32,129 nt of DNA from Flavobacteriaceae bacterium (GTDB lineage Bacteria; Bacteroidota; Bacteroidia; Flavobacteriales; Flavobacteriaceae), in assembly GCA_015494075.1 (NCBI GenBank), contig WGBX01000177.1, positions 1 through 32,129 on the forward strand, written 5' to 3'. The notes under the pieces are model-generated. The model saw only the letters and a list, made by a program, of their open reading frames with translations, was not told the origin of the DNA and ran no database searches. Of the stretch, positions 7,508 to 14,988 are shown one piece after another. Position 1 is the first letter of the stretch; the number at the start of each line of letters is the position of its first letter. The translations under genes and the position numbers were made by a program.

Positions 7508-8470
7508 ATGCGAAAAATTTTCTTTTTTTTCTTATGGACCGCCATGGTTTTTAATAGCCACGCACAAGAATTTAAAGCCCATGTACAAGTGGATGCTTCT
7601 GCAGTACGCGGCTCTAATAAACAAATGTTTGTTACTTTGCAAAAAGCTATTGAATCCTTTTTAAATCAAGGTCAATGGACAGAACAACAATTTAATAACC
7701 ATGAGAAAATTAAATTAGACATTCTTTTGATGGTTAAATCTTATGACTTAAAAAAAAATGAAATTAACGGTGAACTTTATTTTCGCAGTTACCGGCCTGT
7801 TTATAACTCAGATTATGAAACCCTTTTAATAAATTTGATTGAAAAAAATTTCAATTTTAAATACCGTGAATTTGAGAAACTGGATTTCAATTTAGAACTC
7901 TACGATAATAATTTGACCAGCACATTAGCTTTTTATGCTTATATAGCATTAGGTCATGACTTTGATAGTTTTAAAGAAAATGCAGGTCGTCAATATTTTG
8001 AAAAAGCAGAAATTATTCAAAATAATGCAGCACAAAATGGTATAAAAGGCTGGGATAAAGATCATAAAAATAATAGTAAGGGCGATTTAATAGAGCTTTT
8101 ATTAGATCCAAATTCCACTTACTATCACAGGGCTATTTATACCTATCACCGTTGGGGATTAGATATGATGGCTGACAATGTTCGTTTGGGCAAAAATAAT
8201 ATTATAACAGCCATAAACTATTTGCAAAAATTTAAAGAAGCGAATGCTCGTGCCGGCTATTTAATTAAAATATTTTTTGATGCCAAAGCTGATGAAATAG
8301 TTCAAATATTTTCTGCCGGACCTCCTGTCAATTTGACCTTTGTTCTCAATAAACTGAAAAATTTGGCACCTAATTATGATTTTAAATGGGATGAGATTCA
8401 AAAAAAAGCCAAACAAAATACTTCATCAAGCAGGCCTAATAGGCGTATGCCTCCCGGATCATTAAAATAA
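7508..8470 (+). CDS. DUF4835 secreted protein
   Basis: A 320-residue exported protein with a signal peptide (R-K-I-F-F-F-F-L then cleavage after S-H-A-Q near residue 20). The mature part starts EFKAHVQVDASAVRG and includes SNKQMFVTLQKAIESFLNQGQWT. Later comes a segment with YAYIALGHDFDSF and a C-terminal Arg/Pro tail. This layout, size and position directly after coaBC match the DUF4835 family of Bacteroidota. The function is unknown; the constant link to bamD and coaBC suggests an envelope role. In other flavobacteria I recall recN following this gene; here it does not. Confidence 0.82.
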   Translation: MRKIFFFFLWTAMVFNSHAQEFKAHVQVDASAVRGSNKQMFVTLQKAIESFLNQGQWTEQQFNNHEKIKLDILLMVKSYDLKKNEINGELYFRSYRPVYNSDYETLLINLIEKNFNFKYREFEKLDFNLELYDNNLTSTLAFYAYIALGHDFDSFKENAGRQYFEKAEIIQNNAAQNGIKGWDKDHKNNSKGDLIELLLDPNSTYYHRAIYTYHRWGLDMMADNVRLGKNNIITAINYLQKFKEANARAGYLIKIFFDAKADEIVQIFSAGPPVNLTFVLNKLKNLAPNYDFKWDEIQKKAKQNTSSSRPNRRMPPGSLK

Positions 8471-8601
8471 TACAGACTTACTAACAATTTAGTTTTAAAG
8501 ACTTTGCACGCGTCTTGTGTGGATTCGTAGTTTAAAATTTGTTAATGTGATAAATGTAACAGCTTGATTGAGTGTAATATATGTTTCATTTTTATAAAAA
8601 T

Positions 8602-8618
8602 TTGGCACAAAATTTGAT
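8602..8618 (+). promoter_or_regulatory. Candidate sigma-54-like promoter before the DUF4382 gene
   Basis: TTGGCAC (8602-8608) followed after 5 bases by TTGAT (8614-8618) matches the -24/-12 layout of sigma-54 promoters (TTGGCAC-N5-TTGCT/A), except for A in place of C at the -12 GC. Spacing between the GG and the -12 G is exact. The predicted start near 8628 gives a 25-base leader to the ATG at 8653. No enhancer-binding regulator gene is in the window. Confidence 0.35.
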
Positions 8619-8652
8619 GAATAATCAAAACTAACATAAAAAAAACTGAAAT

Positions 8653-9501
8653 ATGAAAGCAAGTATTCAAAAATTAATGAAATTATTTTTATTGTTACTC
8701 CTTATTGGAGGTTTAACAACATCATGTGATAGTGATGATGATCAAGCGTCAGTAGCTGTAAAAATTACTGATGATCCTTTTCCCGTTCAATTTATCAATT
8801 CGGTAGATATGGCTATTACTAAAATTGAACTTAAAGATACTAATGGTAATTATGTGACTGTTTTTGAAGGTAGTAAAGTTATAAATGTAGCTGATTATAC
8901 TAATGGCTCAACTGCCGATGTTACAATTTCTACTATTCCTGATGGCACTTATAATGCTGCACGAATTACAGTTGGAACCGTTTCAATTACCTTAACCGAT
9001 AATAATGTATTTGACTTTAATGCTTCCGGCAGCATTCAAACAGAAGTGCAAATAGGTCCGGCATTAGAAGTTCAAAACGGCGAATACGGTAACTTATTAT
9101 TTGACATTGATTTAGCTGATAGTATTGATTTTAGCGGTACTTTTATGGGTGATTGGATTAGCAATGTTTCAGAAATTACCGGTTTAAATGATTTTAAGCC
9201 TGATTTCAGAGCAGTTGATTTAGATAAAACCGGCAGTATTTCCGGTACCGTTACAGATATAAACGGTAATGCTGTGGCTTATGCCCGTGTTGAAGTTGCA
9301 TATGATTATAATGGTGATGGTTTGCCTGAAAGCGTTTCTACACATACTGAAGCTGATGGTAGTTTTCAAATAATTGGTTTACCTGAAGGTTCTTATACAT
9401 TAGAAATTGATTCAGAGAATGATGGCTCTAAACAAGTTGATAATGTTGGTGTTAGTATTAAACAAAATACAACTGTTAATGTTACTATGCCTGTATTATA
9501 A
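8653..9501 (+). CDS. DUF4382 lipoprotein with carboxypeptidase-regulatory-like domain
   Basis: A 282-residue lipoprotein with lipobox L-T-T-S-C (Cys25). Residues right after the cysteine read D-S-D-D-D, matching the acidic lipoprotein export signal that sends Bacteroidota lipoproteins to the cell surface. DUF4382 covers about residues 33-160 (SVAVKITDDPFP, then VDMAITKIELKD). A beta-sandwich of the carboxypeptidase regulatory-like type covers about 194-282 (GSISGTVTDINGNAVAYARV, then GLPEGSYTLEID). Between its strands lies DYNGDG (218-223), an EF-hand-like loop that may bind calcium. It has no enzyme motif; adhesion or polysaccharide binding is only a guess. It is a single gene followed by a strong terminator. 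Confidence 0.82.
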   Translation: MKASIQKLMKLFLLLLLIGGLTTSCDSDDDQASVAVKITDDPFPVQFINSVDMAITKIELKDTNGNYVTVFEGSKVINVADYTNGSTADVTISTIPDGTYNAARITVGTVSITLTDNNVFDFNASGSIQTEVQIGPALEVQNGEYGNLLFDIDLADSIDFSGTFMGDWISNVSEITGLNDFKPDFRAVDLDKTGSISGTVTDINGNAVAYARVEVAYDYNGDGLPESVSTHTEADGSFQIIGLPEGSYTLEIDSENDGSKQVDNVGVSIKQNTTVNVTMPVL

Positions 9502-9522
9502 TTAAATTAATATGTTTGTTGA

Positions 9523-9550
9523 CCTCCGGAATTTATTCCGGAGGTTTTTT
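9523..9550 (+). terminator. Strong rho-independent terminator after the DUF4382 gene
   Basis: CCTCCGGAA (9523-9531) pairs with TTCCGGAGG (9536-9544) around a 4-base loop, followed by six T (9545-9550). It separates the lipoprotein gene from yaaA, whose -7 element starts in the last T of the tract. Confidence 0.88.
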
Positions 9551-9557
9551 ATATTTG
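9550..9557 (+). promoter_or_regulatory. Bacteroidota -7 element before yaaA
   Basis: TATATTTG matches TAnnTTTG and lies 22 bases ahead of the yaaA ATG. It directly abuts the upstream terminator. The nearest TTG (9519-9521) is farther upstream than the usual -33 spacing. Confidence 0.48.
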
Positions 9558-9579
9558 TACCATTCTAAACTGTTATTTA

Positions 9580-10335
9580 ATGAAAATAGTATTATCTCCT
9601 GCTAAAAAACTTAATTTAAACTCAAGTTATCCTAAATTATCTTATACTAAACCTGTTTTTTTAGATCAAGCTCAACACCTTATAGAAGTATTGCGTCAAA
9701 AGTCACCCGATCAGCTTAAACTATTAATGAAAATATCAGATAATTTGGCTCAAATGAATTGGGAACGGTATCAGCAATGGCATAAAGAGATAGACCCGTC
9801 AGCGCGTCCTGCTATTTTTACTTTTAACGGGCAAGTTTATGAGCAATTTGATGCATTACGTTTGCCTAAAGATAAATTACCGGAATTAAATAAAAGACTA
9901 CGTATATTATCCGGTTTGTATGGTATTTTGAAACCTTTTGATTTGATTTATCCTTACCGTTTGGAAATGGGAACCAAATTGTCATTTAACGGATATAAGA
10001 ATTTGTATGATTATTGGCGTATGTCGGTAACCAAATATTTGAATAATGAAATGCCCGAGGGCGATTTTTTAGTAAATTTGGCTAGTCAAGAATATTTTAA
10101 AGTTATAGATCGTAAAATATTCAAACATCCTATTTATGATGTTATTTTTAAAGATTATAAAAATGGTGAACTGAAAACCATTGCTATCTATGCCAAAATG
10201 GCCAGAGGTTTAATGACTAGATTTATTACTTTAAATAATATAAATACACCTGAAGAATTAAAACTGTTTAATTTAGATGGCTATCGTTATGATGCTAATT
10301 TGTCTGCTCCTAAAAAATTAGTATTTACCAGATAA
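9580..10335 (+). CDS. yaaA: Peroxide stress protein YaaA (DUF328/UPF0246)
   Basis: A 251-residue cytoplasmic protein of the YaaA family. In E. coli, YaaA limits intracellular free iron and DNA damage during hydrogen peroxide stress; it binds DNA and its fold includes a helix-hairpin-helix-like element. Family motifs are clear: the MKIVLSPAKKL start, FTFNGQVYEQFDA near residues 85-98, LSGLYGILKPFDLIYPYRLEMG near 108-130, and LVNLASQEYFKVID near 165-178. The length is typical. It stands alone between a terminator and a converging gene at 10418. Confidence 0.93.
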   Translation: MKIVLSPAKKLNLNSSYPKLSYTKPVFLDQAQHLIEVLRQKSPDQLKLLMKISDNLAQMNWERYQQWHKEIDPSARPAIFTFNGQVYEQFDALRLPKDKLPELNKRLRILSGLYGILKPFDLIYPYRLEMGTKLSFNGYKNLYDYWRMSVTKYLNNEMPEGDFLVNLASQEYFKVIDRKIFKHPIYDVIFKDYKNGELKTIAIYAKMARGLMTRFITLNNINTPEELKLFNLDGYRYDANLSAPKKLVFTR

Positions 10336-10417
10336 AATTTCTTAGAAAACCATTTTTGAAAAACCTATCGAAGTTTGCAGTTTAAAAGTTTTGTATAGCT
10401 ATGTTTCAAGAATAGTA

Positions 10418-10933
10418 TTAGGTTATTGCAGTATTTATGCGTTTTAGTAAGTAGTAAATCATGATGGGTAATAGCAGCCATTTGATACTTGACAAAATAG
10501 AATGAAATGCAAATAAAGATGCAGGAAAATCATTGGGGTCTTTAATAAAAAATATTTCAATTGTATTTTCAACCATATCAAATAAACCGGCTATAAAAGG
10601 CAATGTCAAAATGATATAATGCTTACGTATTATTTTAATATTATTTTTTAAAATTTTGTGTAAGTATAAAGTTGATAAGAACAGCGCATACGTCAACGCA
10701 TACAAGTAATCTGTATAAATATATTTCAGAAAGTTTTGTTGGCCTATTTTATGCCAATTATTAATAATAGTTTTGCCATTTTCAGTTGTATAAGCTAATT
10801 GAAGCTTTATAACTTCAAGTCCCAACTTATTATCTATTAACGGGTTTATAATAAACATCACAATGATGTACATAATACCGGTTAGGATACCTGTGCCAAT
10901 CATTATTTTTTTAGTTCTTTGTAAAGTTACCAT
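10418..10933 (-). CDS. Four-helix membrane protein of unknown function, behind a Crp/Fnr gene
   Basis: A 171-residue integral membrane protein with predicted helices at about residues 9-31, 72-92, 105-127 and 143-165. A roughly 40-residue loop between helices 1 and 2 contains NWHKIGQQNFLKYIYTDYLYAL. Helix 3 carries buried polar residues in LPFIAGLFDMVEN (D119, E122, N123), the best candidate for a functional site. I do not recognise a named family. It starts 44 bases after the Crp/Fnr gene on the same strand, so the two are probably one transcript and this gene is a likely regulatory target or partner. Confidence 0.72.
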   Translation of the reverse strand: MVTLQRTKKIMIGTGILTGIMYIIVMFIINPLIDNKLGLEVIKLQLAYTTENGKTIINNWHKIGQQNFLKYIYTDYLYALTYALFLSTLYLHKILKNNIKIIRKHYIILTLPFIAGLFDMVENTIEIFFIKDPNDFPASLFAFHSILSSIKWLLLPIMIYYLLKRINTAIT

Positions 10934-10977
10934 TTTTTAATTTTTTAAATATTTGGTAAAATTACATTCTTAAATTT

Positions 10978-11559
10978 CTATTTTTCTTGACTTTTGGTAA
11001 GAAATATTTTTTTTAATCTGCTTAAACTTTCAGGTGTTATGCCCAAATAAGATGCTATATGATATTGAGGTATCCCATTGATTATATTTTTATCGGTGTT
11101 TTTTATTAAATATTCATATTTTTCTTTTGCATTAGATGTTTGCAATAAATCAAGTCTATTTTTAATGCAAATTAAATTTTGTTCAACAAATAATGTTCTA
11201 AATTTAATCATAAAGTCATTATTTGTTTTAAAGTCAGAATAATCTAAGGTATAAACTGTTGTATCTTTTTCGGCTTTTATAAATTCAACTGATGGATGTT
11301 GATTAATAAAACTTGAAAATGAGGTAATAAAACTATCGTTTGAGGCAAAATAGGTGTTTATTTCAGTACCCTCTTCACTGATAAAGTACATTCTTACCAG
11401 GCCTTTTTCAATAAAAAAGATTTTATTGGCACGGTTTTCTTGTTTAAGCAAATATGTTCCTTTTTTATAGGTTTTATTTATAAAAGACGAAGTTATAATT
11501 TCAATATCTGAATTTTGTAATGTTATATAGGTTGCTAATTTTCTTATTAATTTTTCCAT
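10978..11559 (-). CDS. Crp/Fnr-family transcriptional regulator
   Basis: A 193-residue regulator. The N-terminal cyclic-nucleotide-binding-like beta-roll (about 10-115) includes YKKGTYLLKQ and KIFFIEKGLVRMYFISEEG, and the C-terminal helix-turn-helix includes IPQYHIASYLGITPESLSRL (about 163-182). There are no Fnr-type cysteines for an iron-sulfur cluster, and the canonical cAMP-pocket arginine is not obvious, so the ligand is unknown. The reading frame is open to an ATG at 11604. I chose the Met at 11559 because a good promoter (-7 TAGCTTTG at 11585-11578) lies between the two, placing 11604 upstream of transcription. The gene is followed by a membrane-protein gene in the same unit. Confidence 0.86.
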   Translation of the reverse strand: MEKLIRKLATYITLQNSDIEIITSSFINKTYKKGTYLLKQENRANKIFFIEKGLVRMYFISEEGTEINTYFASNDSFITSFSSFINQHPSVEFIKAEKDTTVYTLDYSDFKTNNDFMIKFRTLFVEQNLICIKNRLDLLQTSNAKEKYEYLIKNTDKNIINGIPQYHIASYLGITPESLSRLKKIFLTKSQEK

Positions 11560-11577
11560 TGTTTTCCACTTTCTTAG

Positions 11578-11606
11578 CAAAGCTAGGTGCTTATAATAAC
11601 TCAAAA
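11578..11606 (-). promoter_or_regulatory. Promoter of the Crp/Fnr gene, overlapped by a repeat arm
   Basis: On the minus strand TTTTG (11606-11602) is the -33 element and TAGCTTTG (11585-11578) the -7 element, 16 bases apart. This is close to the TTG-N17-23-TAnnTTTG pattern of flavobacteria. Transcription would start near 11571, 12 bases before the chosen ATG. The -33 box and spacer lie inside one arm of a 14-bp inverted repeat. Confidence 0.52.
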
Positions 11607-11696
11607 GCTTTGATAATCATTTTTTAATTTAATAAAACAATAATCAACTTTTATTTTATTAAATACATTTTTCAAATAATGTTTTTGAGTTATTAT
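11593..11696. repeat. 14-bp inverted repeat bracketing the Crp/Fnr upstream region
   Basis: ATAATAACTCAAAA (11593-11606) is perfectly inverted as TTTTGAGTTATTAT (11683-11696), with 76 bases between the arms. One wobble pair and a C-G pair extend it inward. A smaller inverted repeat TCAAA-AGC-TTTGA lies at 11601-11613, and TATTATTT/AAATAATA at 11691-11698 and 11707-11714. The inner arm covers the -33 box of the regulator's promoter, so a paired operator is plausible. Confidence 0.55.
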
Positions 11697-11928
11697 TTAT
11701 ATATCAAAATAATATCATAAGTATTTTTTACCGTTGTAAAACACCTTAAAATTTAATTGCTTTGAATCCTATTTTTTATTTAGATTTCTTGTGTTAAATT
11801 GACAAGCAGAAATGACATTTTTGTAAAATTAATCTCCGGTTATTATAGAATCTTTTAAAAAAAACAGTTATACTTATTTTTTTAGTTGGATCAATTGTAT
11901 GCTTTTAATCTACAAACTATACTAAACA

Positions 11929-13161
11929 CTAATTTTGAGGGCTTAGGTTGTGTTTAAAAAAATGTATCTCATCTAAAGCTTCGCGCATTTTTTGATAGGT
12001 CTCTTCAATATCGAAATCTAAACCTACCGACATACGTACCAAGCCGTCAGATAGTCCCATAGCTGCTTGCTCTTCTTCGGGAACTTCGCTTGAAGTACCT
12101 TTTCCGGGGGCATTAAAGAGTGTTTTATAAAATCCTAGACTAACGGCCAAGTAGCCCACATTTTTATCTTGTAAAATTTCCATAAACTTAGTAGCCATTT
12201 CACCGGTTTTTAAATCTAATGTAATCATACCACCATAGCCAAACTCAGGATGTTTCATACGGTCAAAAAGTTCTTTTTGCGGGTATGATTCTAAACCGGG
12301 ATATTTTACTTTCAAGCCATCTTTTTCGAGTGCTTTGGCCAAATACAAAGCATTTTTACTATGTTGCATCATTCTAACAGGTAAGGTTCGCAAATTTTTC
12401 AATATTTGAGCCGATCGCAAACTATCCATTACGGGGCCAAGCAACATACTGCTGCCATCATTAACATTTTTTAATTGATTGATAAACGCTGTGGTACCAC
12501 ATATGACACCACCAACAGTATCATTGGCTCCATTGATAAATTTGGTTAAACTATGGATTACAACATCAGCACCCATTTCAGCGGGTGTAAAAATTAAAGG
12601 GGTAAAAGTGTTGTCTACTACCAGTTTTATATTATATTTCTTGGCGATTGCAGCTAATCCTTCAATATCAGCTAACTCTAATAGAGGATTGCTCATAGTT
12701 TCGGCATATATCATTTTAGTATTTGGCTTGATAGCTGCTTCAACTTTATCTAAATCCGTAATATCGACAAATGATGTATTGATATTGAATTTTGGGACCC
12801 AATTTTTAAGAAAGGCATAAGTTCCGCCATAAATAGTACGGCTGGATACAATATGATCACCGGCATTGGCCAATTGTAATATAACAGGTGTAATGGCCCC
12901 CATACCACTAGCAGCAACATTGGCCGATTCGGTATTTTCCATTTTTGCCAATGCAGAAGCTAAATAGTGATTGCTCGGACTTGTGTGTCGTGAATATAAA
13001 TAACAACCTTCTGCATTACCTTCAAAAGTATCAAGCATTGTTTTGGCTTTTAAAAATGTATAGGTTGCTGAGTCGGAAATAGATGGGTTGACACCACCAA
13101 ATTCACCGAAAAATTGTAAATTTTGGATTTCTTTTGCGGGATTATGTTTATGTTGTGACAT
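11929..13161 (-). CDS. Trans-sulfuration PLP enzyme (methionine/cystathionine gamma-lyase-like)
   Basis: A 410-residue fold-type I enzyme of the Cys/Met metabolism PLP family, acting on sulfur amino acids. The PLP lysine is K207 in VIHSLTKFINGANDTVGG. The phosphate-binding Tyr/Arg of the neighbouring subunit are Y56 and R58 in YLYSRHTSP, and the stacking Tyr111 lies in IYGGTYAF. Methionine gamma-lyases of the Pseudomonas putida type have Cys two residues after this Tyr; here it is Gly113, as in cystathionine gamma-lyase and gamma-synthase. Reaction specificity (elimination of methionine, cystathionine or homocysteine, or gamma-replacement) is therefore open. It is transcribed alone, 89 bases after the methyltransferase gene. 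Confidence 0.85.
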   Translation of the reverse strand: MSQHKHNPAKEIQNLQFFGEFGGVNPSISDSATYTFLKAKTMLDTFEGNAEGCYLYSRHTSPSNHYLASALAKMENTESANVAASGMGAITPVILQLANAGDHIVSSRTIYGGTYAFLKNWVPKFNINTSFVDITDLDKVEAAIKPNTKMIYAETMSNPLLELADIEGLAAIAKKYNIKLVVDNTFTPLIFTPAEMGADVVIHSLTKFINGANDTVGGVICGTTAFINQLKNVNDGSSMLLGPVMDSLRSAQILKNLRTLPVRMMQHSKNALYLAKALEKDGLKVKYPGLESYPQKELFDRMKHPEFGYGGMITLDLKTGEMATKFMEILQDKNVGYLAVSLGFYKTLFNAPGKGTSSEVPEEEQAAMGLSDGLVRMSVGLDFDIEETYQKMREALDEIHFFKHNLSPQN

Positions 13162-13250
13162 GATTTATTTTTTTAGATGTGTAGCTAAAATACAATTTTT
13201 TTTCTAAAAATACTTAGATAAACGGCAGTTAAAGTATTGCCAAAATAAAT

Positions 13251-14006
13251 TTATTTATAAACCACCGGAATAATTTCACCGGAGACCAGTCGGTAACGTT
13301 TCACCTCTGCTTCACTGAGTTCTTTTGTAAAATTGACGGCTTTTACTTTAAAACCTGCCTTTTTTAACCGATCAAAATAGTCTTGACCATAAACACGTAC
13401 ATGATCATATTGGCCAAAAATACGTGTACGTTCATCACGATCGGTAATACTGTCATCTTCAAAGGTTTTTTTTAAGTCATTATTTAATGGGACTTGCAAG
13501 ACGCCCCAACCACCGGGTTTCATAACCCTGAAAAGTTCTTGCATAGCTTTATGATCGTCGGTAATATGTTCGAGCACATGATTGCACAAAATTACGTCAA
13601 AACTATGATCATCAAAAGGCAGATTGGTTACATCTGCTTTAATATCAGCCAGTGGTGAATACAGATCGGCAGTAATATAATTTAGGTTGGTTTGTTTTTT
13701 TAAACGTTTGTAAAAGGCTTGTTCGGGGGCAATATGTAACACTTTTAATGGTGCTGAAAAGAAGTTGGTTTTTTGTTTTAAATAAAGCCATAATAAACGG
13801 TGTCTTTCCAGTGAGAGAGTTCCCGGTGACAGCACATCAGGTCGTAATTGTACATAACCATATGGTAAAAACCGTCGGTATGAGTGTCCGTTTATGGGAT
13901 CTGTAAATTTATTTCCGCGATAAAAAAAATCTAAAAAAGGTAGTCCTAACTTACTAAGTTTAATAAGGAGTGGGCGCGGTATGGTATTTAAAAGTTTTTT
14001 AAACAA
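13251..14006 (-). CDS. Class I SAM-dependent methyltransferase
   Basis: A 251-residue Rossmann-fold methyltransferase. The SAM-binding core runs from about residue 90: VLHIAPEQAFYKRL takes the motif I position, an acidic loop YITADLYSP follows, ADVTNLPFDDHSFDVILCNH is motifs II-III, and HVLEHITDDHKAMQELFRVM leads into motif IV (MKPGGWGVLQVP). Motif I reads H-I-A-P-E rather than the usual G-x-G-x-G, which is unusual but seen in some members. The N-terminus (residues 1-80) is basic with hydrophobic patches. The substrate is unknown. It is the last gene of the folding-factor/moxR operon, 23 bases after moxR. Confidence 0.8.
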   Translation of the reverse strand: MFKKLLNTIPRPLLIKLSKLGLPFLDFFYRGNKFTDPINGHSYRRFLPYGYVQLRPDVLSPGTLSLERHRLLWLYLKQKTNFFSAPLKVLHIAPEQAFYKRLKKQTNLNYITADLYSPLADIKADVTNLPFDDHSFDVILCNHVLEHITDDHKAMQELFRVMKPGGWGVLQVPLNNDLKKTFEDDSITDRDERTRIFGQYDHVRVYGQDYFDRLKKAGFKVKAVNFTKELSEAEVKRYRLVSGEIIPVVYK

Positions 14007-14029
14007 ATTATTGTTTTTATTTTATATGA

Positions 14030-14983
14030 TTACAATAGTTGTTCTATAATGTTTTCGACTGTAATACCTTCGGCTTCGCCTTTATAATTAAGCAGGATAC
14101 GATGTCTAAGAATTGCTTTTGCCACAGTTTGAACATCTTCTATATCCGGTGAAAACTTACCTGTAACCAAAGCATTGGCTTTGGCTGCTAATATAAGATT
14201 TTGTGAGGCACGAGGGCCGGCGCCCCAATCTAAATATTTTTTTACAATTTCCGGTGTTTGAGAACTTGCCGGTCTTGTTTTGCCCACTAATCTTACGGCA
14301 TATTCAATAACATTGTCGGCTACCGGCACTTTTTTTACCAGTTCTTGATAAGCTAAAATTTGTTTTTGACTTAAAACCGGTTTTATGTCGGCTTTATGGT
14401 TTATGGTTGTATTTTTAACGACTTGAACCTCTTCTTCAAAGCTGGGATAATCTAATTTTAAGGCCAGCATAAAACGGTCCAGCTGAGCTTCAGGCAATGG
14501 ATATGTCCCTTCTTGTTCAATAGGATTTTGTGTAGCTAATACAAAAAAGGGTTGATCGAGCTTAAAGTTACGGTTGGCAATACTGACTTGTTTTTCTTGC
14601 ATAGCTTCTAAAAGTGCTGCTTGAGTTTTGGGTGGTGTCCGGTTGATTTCGTCAGCAAGTAGTATGTGTGTAAAAACCGGTCCTTTAATAAATTTAAACT
14701 GACGGTTTTCATCTAAAATTTCAGTACCTAATATATCTGATGGCATTAAATCGGGTGTAAATTGTATGCGTTTGAAGTCTAAACCTAAACTTTGGGCCAA
14801 GGTATGCACTAAAAGCGTTTTGGCCAATCCCGGAACACCTATTAAAAGGGCATGTCCGTTGGCTAAAATGGCTAAAATAATTTGGTGTACAATTGTTTCT
14901 TGTCCCACAATTACCTTGGCTACTTCATTTTTTAATGCTTGTATATTTTTTTGTAAAGCTTCGGCTAATTGGACGTCAGACAT
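14030..14983 (-). CDS. moxR: MoxR-family AAA+ ATPase
   Basis: A 317-residue MoxR ATPase, a chaperone-like AAA+ family often paired with VWA-domain proteins. Walker A is GVPGLAKT (residues 49-56, K55). Walker B is HILLADEINR with D111-E112, followed by the family stretch TPPKTQAALLEAMQE. Sensor 1 is FVLATQNPIEQEGTYPLPEAQLDRF, and the C-terminal lid contains GAGPRASQNL. In many Bacteroidota moxR opens the Bat operon (DUF58, BatA-BatE). Here it lies 5 bases after a SurA-type gene and is followed by a methyltransferase, while batD and batE are about 9 kb away on the other strand. Confidence 0.93.
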   Translation of the reverse strand: MSDVQLAEALQKNIQALKNEVAKVIVGQETIVHQIILAILANGHALLIGVPGLAKTLLVHTLAQSLGLDFKRIQFTPDLMPSDILGTEILDENRQFKFIKGPVFTHILLADEINRTPPKTQAALLEAMQEKQVSIANRNFKLDQPFFVLATQNPIEQEGTYPLPEAQLDRFMLALKLDYPSFEEEVQVVKNTTINHKADIKPVLSQKQILAYQELVKKVPVADNVIEYAVRLVGKTRPASSQTPEIVKKYLDWGAGPRASQNLILAAKANALVTGKFSPDIEDVQTVAKAILRHRILLNYKGEAEGITVENIIEQLL

Positions 14984-14988
14984 ATATT

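Larger units (their letters stand above)
11560..11928. other. 369-base non-coding region upstream of the Crp/Fnr gene
   Basis: This is the longest gene-free stretch of the window and is very AT-rich. It holds the Crp/Fnr promoter (11578-11606) and the nested inverted repeats described separately. The remaining part (about 11720-11928), up to the stop of the trans-sulfuration gene, shows no reading frame of note, no RNA gene and no clear terminator hairpin. Confidence 0.6.

Noticed and set aside
8498-8516. Hairpin AAGAC / GTCTT after the DUF4835 gene
   Set aside because: The stem is only 5 bp and no T run follows, so it is not a credible terminator.
11560-11604. Extended N-terminus of the Crp/Fnr protein (Met at 11604)
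   Set aside because: The promoter elements lie inside this stretch, so it is upstream of the likely transcription start.
13165-13250. Hairpin GGCA/TGCC between the methyltransferase and trans-sulfuration genes
   Set aside because: A four-base stem with no clean T tract is too weak to call a terminator.
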